DNA of 64,000 nucleotides from Ichthyobacterium seriolicida (GCF_002369955.1 NZ_AP014564.1:556893-620892); one strand, 5' to 3'. Counted from the first letter of the stretch, positions 44,035 to 53,686 are shown. Translations and numbers: made by a program. Notes: generated from the sequence alone by a model not told the origin.

Positions 44035-45006
44035 TTAAATGTCACTATTGGAATTCCATTTTATGTAAATAGGAAGATGATCGCTAAAACCAGAATAATT
44101 AAATTTCATTCCTATAAAACTTCTTTTGACTTTTTTGCCCTTATACTTTTGGTCTTTTTCTAATAAAAAAGATTCATCAAAAATAACAGTGTTAGGCTGA
44201 TGTAAGTGCTTTAAAACAGATTTAGATACAAAAAAATGATCTAGTTTACTCCATTTAGCTCTAAACTTATAAGTGCCTTTATCATCGTCTTTATGAATGT
44301 TAAAGAGTTTATTTTCTCTTACTAGGTTTTGAAGACTCAAATCCTTAGGTTCATCATTAAAATCTCCCATGGCAATTATATTGGCTTGGGAATTAATATT
44401 CAGTATGCTATCTATTTTATGCTTGATAATATTAGATACGAACATCCTTTTTGGTTCAGACTTTATCTTGCCTCCCCACCTAGAGGGCCAATGGTTGACA
44501 AAAAAATGTATAGTATCTACACCTTTTAATACACCTCTGCAGTATAAAATATCACGAGTGTATTTGCGCTTATAAGGCAAATCTATTTTATGCCATTGAC
44601 TAAACTGTATTTTGAAAATATCTTTTCTATATATAAGAGCCACATCTATACCTCTTTTATCGGGAGAATCTCTATGCACGATATCGTAGTTAAATTTCTT
44701 TAGTGCAGGATTAGATATGAGTTTTTTTATGACATCTATATTTTCTACTTCACATAACCCTATAATTTCAGGAGATTCAAATCCTCCAATTATCTTTAAT
44801 ACTTTGGCTAGATTCTTAATTTTTTTTTCATACTTCTTTTTATTCCAGTTTTTAAAACCACTGGGAGTAAATTCATCATCTAGAGTATTAGGATTGTTTA
44901 TAGTGTCAAATAAGTTCTCTACGTTGTAAAAAACTATCTGTGTAAAACAGGTTTCAAATGAAAATAAAAAGCAAAAGAGTAACAGAGTTATATTATAGCC
45001 TTTCAT
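44035..45006 (-). CDS. Secreted endonuclease/exonuclease/phosphatase-family protein
   Basis: The 323-residue protein has a signal peptide (cleavage near CFTQI, residue 23). The DNase I-like fold motifs are IVFYNVENLFDT (metal-site Asn and Glu), IIGLCEVEN, RRGID-like DKRGIDVALIYRKD, FVNHWPSRWGG and IAMGDFNDEPKD, with the final SDHLPIYIKW catalytic Asp-His. This set suits a metal-dependent phosphodiesterase. The substrate may be DNA, RNA or a phospholipid headgroup and cannot be told. It lies 27 bp after the SIMPL gene upstream and 90 bp before the peptidase start, so it is likely co-transcribed. Confidence 0.9.
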   Translation of the reverse strand: MKGYNITLLLFCFLFSFETCFTQIVFYNVENLFDTINNPNTLDDEFTPSGFKNWNKKKYEKKIKNLAKVLKIIGGFESPEIIGLCEVENIDVIKKLISNPALKKFNYDIVHRDSPDKRGIDVALIYRKDIFKIQFSQWHKIDLPYKRKYTRDILYCRGVLKGVDTIHFFVNHWPSRWGGKIKSEPKRMFVSNIIKHKIDSILNINSQANIIAMGDFNDEPKDLSLQNLVRENKLFNIHKDDDKGTYKFRAKWSKLDHFFVSKSVLKHLHQPNTVIFDESFLLEKDQKYKGKKVKRSFIGMKFNYSGFSDHLPIYIKWNSNSDI

Positions 45007-45032
45007 TTTAAAGGGAAAAAATTAGTAGATTA

Positions 45033-45749
45033 TTAATCTATCAAATAGAATTCTACAGTAGAGCTCACGCTAGCCTTTTGAAAATTAAGGGTTGAGTTAA
45101 AATCATACCGTTCAACTGAAAGATCCCCTTGATGAACTTTTTTTATTCCACCTATTGTAGAGTTAGAATATACTCCAAATTTTTCAGCGAGTTCTCTGGC
45201 ATTTTTAGTAGCCTCCTCTTTAAGCTCTGTTTCTATACCAGCTAGATTTCTAACCATATAACCAACGTGAGAGGTGTAACTTAGAGTTATATCTTTTGAA
45301 ATCAAAGTATACATATCAGAAATAGATTCTCGTAAAGCATCTACATTATGAGTTTTTACAACTAATTCTACACGAGCGTAATATCTATCAGACTCATATT
45401 GACTGTCAGAATAATCATCGACAGGGAAATTAACCAGAGAAACATAAAAATGACTTTGTTCTATTTCTCTCTTTTCAATCCCCTTTGATTCTAAATAATC
45501 ATATATAAATTGAATCTTGCTATCTAATGCATTTTTCACTTCAGATAGGTCTTGGTCTTTTTCACAGTGACCAATGTTCAGATGTAAAACACCCAAATCA
45601 ACTTCTATATCCCTTTGGGCTGATCCAATTACTGTTACAAAACGATCGACCTTTTCACCTTTGACCAAGGTATTAGCTATTGCAATGCTAGAGAGGATTA
45701 TACCTACAGATAGTATCAGTGAGAGAAGTATAGTTTGTCTGTTTTTCAT
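45033..45749 (-). CDS. SIMPL-domain (DUF541) protein, copy 1
   Basis: The product has 238 residues from ATG 45749 (MKNRQTILLSLILSVGIILS); a TTG 33 bp upstream is in frame but less likely. An N-terminal signal anchor is followed by the SIMPL/DUF541 fold (VTVIGSAQRDIEVDLGVLHL near 40-60, ATKNARELAEKFGVYSNSTI near 180-200). Family members are periplasmic or membrane-anchored and poorly understood; BP26 and YggE belong here, the latter linked to oxidative stress. It is one of three tandem paralogues between prc and the nuclease gene. Identity among the three is moderate, highest in the anchor and the NARE(S/L)AEKF helix. Confidence 0.88.
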   Translation of the reverse strand: MKNRQTILLSLILSVGIILSSIAIANTLVKGEKVDRFVTVIGSAQRDIEVDLGVLHLNIGHCEKDQDLSEVKNALDSKIQFIYDYLESKGIEKREIEQSHFYVSLVNFPVDDYSDSQYESDRYYARVELVVKTHNVDALRESISDMYTLISKDITLSYTSHVGYMVRNLAGIETELKEEATKNARELAEKFGVYSNSTIGGIKKVHQGDLSVERYDFNSTLNFQKASVSSTVEFYLID

Positions 45750-45792
45750 CTTCAAAACACTAAAAAAAACATTTCTTGACAATTATAAATAA

Positions 45793-46506
45793 TCAATCTA
45801 TAAGATAAAATTCAATTGTGGAGACCACTTTTATTTTTTTGATCATTAATCTATCGTCGTATGTATAAGTGTTTTCAAATGAAAAATTACCTTGATTAGC
45901 TCTTTTTATTCTTCCTACTTTAGAGTTAGAATTTAGCGCAAATTTCTCAGCAGATTCTCTCGCGTTTTTAGTAGCTTCTTCTATCATTTCTAGCTTTATA
46001 TCATTTAGTTTTGTAAATAAATATTTAACATGCCAGGGTTCAGTCGTAACGGCTAGACCTTTTGAAATCAAGCTAGATGTATCTAAAATAGCCCGTTGTA
46101 GACCATCTACATTCCTAGTGCTTATTACAAGCTTTAAAGTACTGAAAAATTTTTGTTTTTCAAGTGTGTTTGGGGAGTAAAATTCATTTTTCATAGGGTC
46201 ATATACATAAGTCATATTATGCATTATCTCTGACTTTTTAATCCCTTTTGACTCTAGATATTCGTACATCAGCTTTAATTTTAAGGCTGCCTTTTTTTGT
46301 GTATCTGACAAAGTATCTGAAACATCTTTCATATACAGATACCAAATACCTAAATCAGCCTTTACTTCTCTTTGTACGGATCCCTTTATTACTATAGAAC
46401 GATTAAATTTTCTAGAATTTACTACTACATCACTAATAATTACAGCAGAGATAACTAAACTTATGGAAATTATAAGTAAAGAAAGCGTGATTTTTTTATT
46501 GTTCAT
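45793..46506 (-). CDS. SIMPL-domain (DUF541) protein, copy 2
   Basis: The 237-residue paralogue of its neighbours has an anchor helix (ITLSLLIISISLVISAVIIS) and then the SIMPL fold with VIKGSVQREVKADLGIWYLY and ATKNARESAEKFALNSNSKV. The C-terminal strand VVSTIEFYLID is nearly the same in all three. It differs from the others most in the central residues 85-140, which could set partner or ligand preference. It is separated from copy 1 by 43 bp and from copy 3 by 112 bp. No enzymatic residues are known for the family, so function is open. Confidence 0.88.
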   Translation of the reverse strand: MNNKKITLSLLIISISLVISAVIISDVVVNSRKFNRSIVIKGSVQREVKADLGIWYLYMKDVSDTLSDTQKKAALKLKLMYEYLESKGIKKSEIMHNMTYVYDPMKNEFYSPNTLEKQKFFSTLKLVISTRNVDGLQRAILDTSSLISKGLAVTTEPWHVKYLFTKLNDIKLEMIEEATKNARESAEKFALNSNSKVGRIKRANQGNFSFENTYTYDDRLMIKKIKVVSTIEFYLID

Positions 46507-46618
46507 TTTTTATACAGATAACGATTAAAACAAAATGTACAGAGCGCTTTTTATCTCTTATTATAACTTAAAATGTCAAAACGAAATTTTGACCTAGAAA
46601 AAAAACACAAAACAATCT

Positions 46619-47323
46619 TTAATCTCTCAAATAAAATTCAAGTGTAGATACTATACGGATTTTTTTGATTTGTGGTATATCATCACTGAGATTAGTAATT
46701 GAAAAGATGCCCTGACTAGCGTTTTTTATTTTACCTACCCTAGAGTCAGAATCTTTTGCAAATTTTTCAGCAACTTTTCTAGCATTTTTAGTAGCTTCTT
46801 CCACCATTTCTGGCTTTATATCATTTAGACCAGTAAATAGGTAATTAACATAGTGATTATTCTTGGCTATTGTGATATCCTTAGAAATTAAACCAGATAC
46901 ATTGGTAATAACTGTCTGTAGAAGATCTACATTGCTGGTTCTTATAAGAAATTCTACACTTCCAAAATATCTATTCACATGCTTTTTTGGGGTGGAAAAT
47001 TGATCATTCCAAGAGTCGTGCACAGAAACTATATTTCGTTTTATCTCAGATTCTTCAATACCCCCTGATTTTAAATACTCATATATAGTATTTATCTTAA
47101 ACTCTAACTTCTTTTCTACTTCAGATAAGTTTTTGGCCGAATGAAGGATTTTTAAGGTCCAAACCCCCAAATCTGCTTTTACTTCTCTCTCTGCTAAACC
47201 TTTCACTACCACAGAGCGATCAAATTCCTTAGCATTTACTAGGATTTTACCTATCATCATTCCAGAGACTACTATTCCTACGGAAATGATAAGTGAAAAA
47301 AGTATAATTTTTTTATTGCTCAT
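46619..47323 (-). CDS. SIMPL-domain (DUF541) protein, copy 3
   Basis: The 234-residue protein has anchor IILFSLIISVGIVVSGMMIG, then VVVKGLAEREVKADLGVWTL and ATKNARKVAEKFAKDSDSRV. The start codon ATG 47323 lies inside the end of the tail-specific protease gene, with an 11-bp overlap, so translation is probably coupled to that protease. This makes copy 3 the most likely founder of the tandem array, the other two lying downstream. Function is unknown beyond the periplasmic DUF541 family. Confidence 0.88.
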   Translation of the reverse strand: MSNKKIILFSLIISVGIVVSGMMIGKILVNAKEFDRSVVVKGLAEREVKADLGVWTLKILHSAKNLSEVEKKLEFKINTIYEYLKSGGIEESEIKRNIVSVHDSWNDQFSTPKKHVNRYFGSVEFLIRTSNVDLLQTVITNVSGLISKDITIAKNNHYVNYLFTGLNDIKPEMVEEATKNARKVAEKFAKDSDSRVGKIKNASQGIFSITNLSDDIPQIKKIRIVSTLEFYLRD

Positions 47324-49475
47324 TTTTTAATTTAATTTTATCAAATAACACATTTATAGCCTCTTCTACATAAACATCATTTTTTAGACGTTTGTTCCAG
47401 TCTTTTATTTTGTCTGCAAAGGATTCATCATTTTTGATACGCTTCTGATCACTTTTAGCCAAGTGAAACTCTAGATTATTATCGTATTTATCTAGAAAAT
47501 AGTATTTTTCTCTTTGCTTTTCTAGTTCCTTATTTTCTCTCTGAAAACTCTCTAAATTTAGCATTATTTTCTTGTCATTATTTATTTTTTTTATCCAAAA
47601 ATATTTTTCTTCTAAAAGTTCTAAGTATTTATTTTTTTTTAACCTACTAATGCTATTTTGTTTTATATCCTCTAGATTGTCATATACTTTAGGACTGTAT
47701 TTTGTAGCTTGTATACTGTCCCAAGGCATAGCATTTTTCTGTGATCTTTCGCCTATATTTTCCATATAGCTATACTTGTTTGGAATGAGTATATCCGGAT
47801 TTACTCCTCTCAGTTGTGTTGATCCTCCATTGACTCTGTAAAACTTTTGTATTGTCAGCTTTATAGCTCCGTATATTGGAGAATCTGTATTGCCAATCAT
47901 TTGATCAAAATCGTATATAGTTTGTACTGTGCCTTTACCATATGTCTGTTTTGGACCTATTATTAATGCCCTTCCATAATCCTGCATTGCAGCAGCTAAG
48001 ATTTCAGATGCAGAAGCAGAGGTCTGATCTACTAAAATTATCAATTCACCATTGTATTGCACAGTATTGCTGTCGTCGCTCAACACTTTAGTGCGTCCTC
48101 CCTTTTGTTGTATCTCCACAATAGGGCCATTTTTTATGAAAAAGCCTCCTATTTCGACTGTCTTGTGTAAAGACCCTCCACCATTACCTCTTAAGTCTAA
48201 GATTATACCTTCTACATTTTCTTCTTTTAACTTGTCTATTTCTCTGAGTACATCTTTGGCACAATCAGGAGAATTATCATTTTTGAAGTCTATATAAAAC
48301 TTTGGTAAATCAATAATCCCGAATGTTTTCCCTTTGAATTTTATAATTGAAGATTTAGCAAAAGTCTCTTCTAATTTGACTACCCCTCTGACTATGTTGA
48401 CTGTCTCTATCTTCCCATTTACTCTTTGAACGGTCAACTCTGCTATGGTTCCCTTCTTCCCTTTTATGAATTTTATAGATTCACTTAAACTCACTATAGA
48501 AAAATCTAATTGTTCTCCATTAGGTTTTGTAATTTTAAGCAGCTTATCTCCTACTTCTAATTTTTTTTGTTTCCAAGCAGGTCCTCCTAGAATTATTCTG
48601 GTAATAACCACATAACCATTCTGTTTTGATAATTCAGCCCCAATCCCTTCGAATTGCCCTGACATGCTCATGTCGAATTTATCTTTTGCAACCGGCCTAA
48701 AATACTCAGTATGAGGATCATAAACAGATAGTATAGAATTTATATAACTAGATAAATAATCTTTTTTTTCTACAGACAGAAGTTTTTTGTACTGATTTTC
48801 TAAGGATTTCTTAAACTCTTGCCTAGATTCTTCTTCTAGAGTCTCGAAAGATTTTTTGGAGTCTTTATCGTTTTTCTTATCCGTCGCTTCATCGGAAGAG
48901 ACCTCTAATTTATTTGATAACACTTGCAATACACTAGCCTTTATCAATTTTCTCCATCTCTCATACATCTCTTCTTTACTATCGACATAATCAACCAATG
49001 ATGAAGAACTATCATTTATAGAGTCCTTTACAAAAACCATATTTATAAATTCATCTTTAGAAAAATCAAAAGGCTTTGATAAGACTTCTTCAGAGATAGA
49101 TATAGATTCTTTTATTCTCTCTGTCAACATATTATAAGATAGATTAAAAAAATCCAAAGATCCTTTATCGTATTGATCATCGATCAGATATCTATATTCA
49201 TTTAATATATCGTAATCGCTCTTATACAGATACCTTTTATAATCATCTATATATTTTAGATATTTATCAAATACTTTTTCAGAGAAAGTATCATCTATTT
49301 TTAGATCGATATAGTGATTGTAATCCAAGGCTTGTCTAATCAGCTTTATTAAAGCCACATCGTCATTTCCATAAGACGATTTTCCAATATTATTGGAGCA
49401 GAAAACAAATAGCCCCAAGAATAGAGTAACTATAAATGCTGACCTAAAAAAAGATGTTTTTCTAGTATTGTTCAT
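47313..49475 (-). CDS. prc: Tail-specific (carboxy-terminal processing) protease
   Basis: The 720-residue S41-family periplasmic protease has a signal sequence or lipoprotein-like start (residues 8-26, ending FVFCS). A Prc-type N-terminal helical domain covers about 40-250, and a PDZ domain about 270-365 (GQFEGIGAELSKQNGYVVIT). The catalytic region includes IILDLRGNGGGSL, the Ser488 in DQTSASASEIL and the Lys514 in TYGKGTVQ, the Ser-Lys dyad pattern of E. coli Prc. It ends with a DUF3340-like helical tail. It trims or degrades periplasmic proteins by their C-termini, including in E. coli peptidoglycan enzymes. It overlaps the SIMPL gene by 11 bp and lies 41 bp after dnaN. Confidence 0.93.
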   Translation of the reverse strand: MNNTRKTSFFRSAFIVTLFLGLFVFCSNNIGKSSYGNDDVALIKLIRQALDYNHYIDLKIDDTFSEKVFDKYLKYIDDYKRYLYKSDYDILNEYRYLIDDQYDKGSLDFFNLSYNMLTERIKESISISEEVLSKPFDFSKDEFINMVFVKDSINDSSSSLVDYVDSKEEMYERWRKLIKASVLQVLSNKLEVSSDEATDKKNDKDSKKSFETLEEESRQEFKKSLENQYKKLLSVEKKDYLSSYINSILSVYDPHTEYFRPVAKDKFDMSMSGQFEGIGAELSKQNGYVVITRIILGGPAWKQKKLEVGDKLLKITKPNGEQLDFSIVSLSESIKFIKGKKGTIAELTVQRVNGKIETVNIVRGVVKLEETFAKSSIIKFKGKTFGIIDLPKFYIDFKNDNSPDCAKDVLREIDKLKEENVEGIILDLRGNGGGSLHKTVEIGGFFIKNGPIVEIQQKGGRTKVLSDDSNTVQYNGELIILVDQTSASASEILAAAMQDYGRALIIGPKQTYGKGTVQTIYDFDQMIGNTDSPIYGAIKLTIQKFYRVNGGSTQLRGVNPDILIPNKYSYMENIGERSQKNAMPWDSIQATKYSPKVYDNLEDIKQNSISRLKKNKYLELLEEKYFWIKKINNDKKIMLNLESFQRENKELEKQREKYYFLDKYDNNLEFHLAKSDQKRIKNDESFADKIKDWNKRLKNDVYVEEAINVLFDKIKLKNEQ

Positions 49476-49516
49476 TTACTTTTTTATTTTGTTATTTTTC
49501 TATCACTCAAAGTGAA

Positions 49517-50650
49517 TTAATCTACTCTTATAGGCATAATCAGCATCAATAGACTCTCGGTATCATCGTCGTCTTTTGAATCTTCTACAGGAGTTATCAG
49601 AACAGGATTATACGGCAAGGACATTGCCATGGATATGTTTTCTGATTCTACATTATTCAATATTTCTAACAGATGTCTAGATCCTAATACTATTTTGATA
49701 TCACCACCTGTGTAATCACAAGCCATCGTTTCGGTTCCCTTATTGTAAAAATCTACATCTTCGGCTGATAATTCTAGATTTCCATTGGAAATACAAAACT
49801 TTATTTTACGCATAGACATATCTGCAAACAGCGACAATCTACTTATGGAATTAAGAAACATATTTCTATCTAATGTCAATATATTAGGACTATTAACAGG
49901 AATAAAGTTGTCGTAATCTGGAGGGGTAGCGTCTATCAATTTACAAGTGATGGTGATATTCTCGAAGCAAAATTTAGCATTTATATCGTTGTATTCTATC
50001 CTGACCTCCGTATCAGAATTTATATCGATAATATTTCTAAGGGTGTTAAGAGTTTTTTTAGGAACTATAAAACCTAATTCTTGTTGGGATGTGATGTCTG
50101 ATCTGTGGTATTTTACAAATTTGAAGGTATCACTGGCATAGAAAGTCGTTCCTTTACTATTAGATTTTAGCAATACACCTTTTAATGCATGTCTTAAATC
50201 GTTGTCTTTTAAAGTTGCAAAAATAGTTTTGGATATGGCCTTAGATAACAAGCCACCTCCTATACATAAAGAAGAGGTATTCTCTAAAGAAGGTGGTTTT
50301 TCAAAGCCATCAGCACTCTCGTAACCGATAGAAAAAACTCCCTGATTCGAAGATATGTCCAAAGTGTTTTTATCTTTAGTTACGGTAAATTCTAAGGGTT
50401 GTTCTGGGAACGATTTCAAAGTGTCTAATAACATTTTTGAAGGAACTACTATCTTGAGTTTTTCCTCTAAAACAACATCTAATACCGAAGTTATTGTAGT
50501 GCTAGAATCCGATGCGTAAATAATAGTATTATCGTTGTTAAATTCAAATAAAAATCCACTCAAAATAGGAGTGACATTATTCGAAGGTACTACATTGTTC
50601 AATATGCGCAATTGTTTTAATAAAAATGCGCTAGAAACCGTAAATTTCAT
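49517..50650 (-). CDS. dnaN: DNA polymerase III sliding clamp (beta subunit)
   Basis: The 377-residue ring subunit holds the polymerase on DNA. The three repeated clamp domains are visible, starting MKFTVSSAFLLKQLRILNNV, then CIGGGLLSKAISKTIFATLK, then LTLDRNMFLNSISRLSLFAD. The C-terminal MLIMPIRVD ends like other clamps, in the M-P-(M/I)-R pattern that forms the partner-binding pocket. Length is normal. It is not next to dnaA, as is common in Bacteroidota. A TACTTTTG promoter element lies 30 bp upstream, so it can be transcribed separately from the acyl-CoA reductase gene. Confidence 0.96.
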   Translation of the reverse strand: MKFTVSSAFLLKQLRILNNVVPSNNVTPILSGFLFEFNNDNTIIYASDSSTTITSVLDVVLEEKLKIVVPSKMLLDTLKSFPEQPLEFTVTKDKNTLDISSNQGVFSIGYESADGFEKPPSLENTSSLCIGGGLLSKAISKTIFATLKDNDLRHALKGVLLKSNSKGTTFYASDTFKFVKYHRSDITSQQELGFIVPKKTLNTLRNIIDINSDTEVRIEYNDINAKFCFENITITCKLIDATPPDYDNFIPVNSPNILTLDRNMFLNSISRLSLFADMSMRKIKFCISNGNLELSAEDVDFYNKGTETMACDYTGGDIKIVLGSRHLLEILNNVESENISMAMSLPYNPVLITPVEDSKDDDDTESLLMLIMPIRVD

Positions 50651-50679
50651 TACTATAGTTTTGTTTTTGACCTAAGGTA

Positions 50680-50687
50680 CAAAAGTA
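50680..50687 (-). promoter_or_regulatory. -7 promoter element (TACTTTTG) upstream of dnaN
   Basis: Minus-strand TACTTTTG matches TAnnTTTG, 30 bp before the dnaN ATG. The whole 56-bp gap after the acyl-CoA reductase gene is otherwise featureless. Confidence 0.45.
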
Positions 50688-50706
50688 GTTTTTTATACCT
50701 AACAAT

Positions 50707-51738
50707 TTATACATGTGTTAAGAATTCTAATACATCAACGGTTTTTACATAATCTGAGATTGTGGGATTGTGAGATTGTTTAAAGCTCATGCTATTAAAG
50801 CGATTTTTAATATTGCTTAAAACGTATTCTATAGAATCTTTTTTTGCCTTGATGAGCTTATCCATATCATCTAAGTCTTTGTAATATTGGTAAAACAAAG
50901 TAGAAATGGGACTATGGATATCTATATCTTCCTTTAGAATTAAGAAGCCATTTTCTATTATATCGGCTTTGTTCATGAGATATACAAATCTGTTATACTG
51001 ATAATTATCATAGTATTTTGCGTGATTTATAACATGTTTTTTACAATATACTCCTCTGAAAAATTTATCGAAATCATATCCTTCTGGCACAAATATTTTA
51101 GAGATATTTCTATTGCTCAAACCGAAATAGTCAAACACATGGTCTGATAGTAATTTTAGATCTTCTACAGATTCAGATCCTGTTAATACAGCTACAGCTT
51201 TTTTTTGTGTTTCAATTATAGAAGGTTTATTGCGCAAATAATCATGTAAGGATTTGTTAACCTCCTCTGTTATTATAGCATCAAAGTTTGCAATAGTCTT
51301 TTTTACACTTATTCTTTTGGCAATGCTCAAATCTAGATCACAGATAAAAGACAGTATAACCTTAAATAAATTTTCATTATTGGGCGATAATCTAATTGTG
51401 ATATTGTGATTAGATATTATAGCAGATAAGAGATAATACATTCCATCTAGAGGAGTATTGCTCGGCATAACAAGAGCTAAATTTTTAGGTTTTACATCTG
51501 TAAAACAGTATTTGTTTATCCAGTTTTTTACATATGGGCCTCTTAGTATATCAGCCCATTTACAAATGTCTAAAAGCACATTATCCCTTGTAAACCAGGA
51601 GGTATATATATGAGAGTTATCTATCTCTTTTAGAAAGAGATCAAAATATTTTTTGTCTTGTGGTCGCTTGTGTTGTTTTATTTCTCCAGGAGAGAATTGA
51701 GACAAAAACTGTCCCAATTTCAATAGTATATCTAACAA
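50707..51738 (-). CDS. LuxC-like acyl-CoA reductase
   Basis: The 343-residue protein resembles the flavobacterial acyl-CoA reductase group (PF05893, LuxC-like, distantly aldehyde-dehydrogenase fold). Features are the N-terminal LGQFLSQFSPGEI, the NAD-site-like LALVMPSNTPLDGMYYLLSA, AVAVLTGSESVEDLKLLSDH, GLSNRNISKIFVPEGYD and the terminal PTISDYVKTVDVLEFLT. The Cys expected as acyl carrier cannot be placed with certainty. In other flavobacteria the gene sits beside a ferredoxin and serC; here both are absent and the neighbour is the HU/SPOR gene, whose stop it directly follows. The physiological substrate is unknown. Confidence 0.8.
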   Translation of the reverse strand: MLDILLKLGQFLSQFSPGEIKQHKRPQDKKYFDLFLKEIDNSHIYTSWFTRDNVLLDICKWADILRGPYVKNWINKYCFTDVKPKNLALVMPSNTPLDGMYYLLSAIISNHNITIRLSPNNENLFKVILSFICDLDLSIAKRISVKKTIANFDAIITEEVNKSLHDYLRNKPSIIETQKKAVAVLTGSESVEDLKLLSDHVFDYFGLSNRNISKIFVPEGYDFDKFFRGVYCKKHVINHAKYYDNYQYNRFVYLMNKADIIENGFLILKEDIDIHSPISTLFYQYYKDLDDMDKLIKAKKDSIEYVLSNIKNRFNSMSFKQSHNPTISDYVKTVDVLEFLTHV

Positions 51739-52836
51739 TTAGTACGTGTCTATATCTCTATTTTTAACCTTCAAAATCCACGCTTCAGGATTTATTTCCC
51801 TTATTTTAGATAGCTTTAATTTAGCTGTATCTATATCGTTGAAAGAAGAATAGTAAACTCTAATATTAGAACCTTCTAGTCGTAATAATTTGGAATCAAA
51901 CCCTTTTTTGTTTATCTCTCTTATGCACTTTTGAGCGTTAGCAATTTTTTTAAACGATCCAGAAATTATAAAGAAAGTGTTCTCTTTTTTAGAGATTTCT
52001 CTTTTTTCAGGGATTATAATCTTTTCTACTTTATCAGATGAATAAGTATTGTGGTTGTATTTTTTTTCTTCTGATATTTCTGCATTCTCTTGTTCAACAT
52101 CACTTGCTGCAGAACTAGATTGATTTTTTTTATCAGATGAATAAGTATTGTGGTTGTAATTTTTTTCTTCTGATATTTCTTCACTCTCTTGTTCAATACC
52201 GCTTACTACAGAACTAGATTGATTTTTTTTATGATTACCAATATTTATTACACTGGCAAAATAGGTAATGATATCATTTTGTTGATAGATAAAAGGGCCT
52301 ATTAGCAGGGAGCCCCCAAGGATAAGCCCAGCTACATACCTCATAGGTTTTTTCAGAGAATAGGACAATCTCCTGTTGAGATTATTAGTTTTGAGAGTTA
52401 TTGCTTTTTCTAGATTCCTATTTATTCTAGGAGCGTGTATTGGTCCTAGACCGAATGAGTTAATTAGATAATTAAAGCTATCATCTGGAGTAAAGACTAA
52501 ATTTCCCCCTGTACTCAGTTTAAAAGTTCCAATGTTTTCAATAGAAAGAGATTTAATCTTATCTAGATTGTTTCTCCAATTTTCAACTTCTAAGTTTACA
52601 CCAGCAGAAGCGTCTGAATAGGAGATGCCTCTCTGTCTAGAGATATAATTGATCAACAGGCCGTCGCTCTGTTTAATATTTATGTTAAAGGATATTTTTT
52701 TAGTTGGTGGAGTTATGGTTCCAGATAATTCATCTAAAACGGCTTGGTGTTCTTTAGTTAAGAATCCTCCAAAATTTGGAACTATTACACACTCGTAGGA
52801 GTACAATAACTCCGATATATATTTACCTAAATTCAT
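51739..52836 (-). CDS. HU-domain (CCDC81-like) protein with SPOR domain
   Basis: The 365-residue protein has two N-terminal HU-like domains of the prokaryotic CCDC81 type over residues 1-135 (SYECVIVPNFGGFLTKEHQA, IGTFKLSTGGNLVFTPDD). A transmembrane helix lies at about 165-190 (YVAGLILGGSLLIGPFIY). A low-complexity linker with a 33-residue duplication follows, and then a C-terminal SPOR domain (285-360; FFIISGSFKKIANAQKCI). SPOR domains bind denuded glycan strands at division septa, while the cytoplasmic HU-like part may bind nucleic acid or protein, so it could link the two at the division site; this is inference. It is directly followed by the acyl-CoA reductase gene. Confidence 0.85.
   Translation of the reverse strand: MNLGKYISELLYSYECVIVPNFGGFLTKEHQAVLDELSGTITPPTKKISFNINIKQSDGLLINYISRQRGISYSDASAGVNLEVENWRNNLDKIKSLSIENIGTFKLSTGGNLVFTPDDSFNYLINSFGLGPIHAPRINRNLEKAITLKTNNLNRRLSYSLKKPMRYVAGLILGGSLLIGPFIYQQNDIITYFASVINIGNHKKNQSSSVVSGIEQESEEISEEKNYNHNTYSSDKKNQSSSAASDVEQENAEISEEKKYNHNTYSSDKVEKIIIPEKREISKKENTFFIISGSFKKIANAQKCIREINKKGFDSKLLRLEGSNIRVYYSSFNDIDTAKLKLSKIREINPEAWILKVKNRDIDTY
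52031..52228. repeat. In-frame tandem duplication, 2 x 99 bp, in the HU/SPOR gene linker
   Basis: Units 52031-52129 and 52130-52228 encode two 33-residue versions of a linker with KKNQSSS, EQE, EISEEK and YNHNTYSSDK. They differ at a handful of positions. The repeat lengthens the periplasmic linker between the membrane and SPOR domain. Confidence 0.88.
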
Positions 52837-52986
52837 AACCCTACAAATTTATGTAAGATTTTTGAATCAAACTATAAAATACTGATATTTTAACTCAATA
52901 TTAATTGATCTCATGTTAATGTATTATTTAGTATTATTGCGTTCTAATTAAATTCCTTTCATAGGAAATATCAAAATAAAGACAAT

Positions 52987-53568
52987 ATGGATAGTCTAGA
53001 TAATTTTATTCTATACAGCAAAATAGGGCTTAATCACATATTAGACTTTGATGGATATGACCATATTTTATTTATAATAGCACTGTGCAGTATCTACAGT
53101 TTTAAAGATCTAAAAAAGATACTATACTTAGTGACAGCATTTACAATAGGGCATTCCATAACATTAGCTTTATCAGTTTTAGATATATTCTCCTTAGATG
53201 CGGATTTGGTAGAATTTTTGATTCTTGTGACCATATGTGCGACAGCATGTCACAATATTTTGGTTCCTACTTCCAAAAGAAATAATAGTTTTGCTTATAT
53301 AGCAACGGTTTTATTTGGATTTATACATGGAATGGGATTTTCTAATTACTTAAAAGCTATATTGGGAGGAGTAAAGGATGAATTATTATTACCTCTATTC
53401 GGATTTAATGTAGGTTTGGAAATAGGACAGATAATCGTGGTGATATTGTTACTTATATTCAACATAGTATTTGTATACATAATGAATGTCAAAAAAAAGG
53501 ATTATATATTGGTTACCTCTTCTATAACTCTAGGAATGACTATTCCCATGTTGTTATCTCTCTGTTAG
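52987..53568 (+). CDS. HupE/UreJ-family membrane protein
   Basis: The 193-residue protein has about six helices. Family motifs include HILDFDGYDHILFIIAL in the first helix region (the HxxxFDGxDH metal-site pattern), AFTIGHSITLAL, and FGFIHGMGFSN with FGFNVGLEIGQ, all seen in HupE/UreJ proteins. In other bacteria HupE acts as a nickel or cobalt permease near hydrogenase or urease genes. None is nearby here, and this short form is common in flavobacteria, where its role is not established. It is monocistronic. A MITE-like worn end (TTAATTGATCTCATGTTAA) lies about 70 bp upstream. Confidence 0.82.
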   Translation: MDSLDNFILYSKIGLNHILDFDGYDHILFIIALCSIYSFKDLKKILYLVTAFTIGHSITLALSVLDIFSLDADLVEFLILVTICATACHNILVPTSKRNNSFAYIATVLFGFIHGMGFSNYLKAILGGVKDELLLPLFGFNVGLEIGQIIVVILLLIFNIVFVYIMNVKKKDYILVTSSITLGMTIPMLLSLC

Positions 53569-53686
53569 CGAATTATATATACTATCTAACTGATTATAAA
53601 GTGTTTATGATGCCTAGATTGTATTTCTATGTAGGGTATTCCTCCATCATTGAAATTAAAATATAATATTTTGTGAGTGTCTCATT

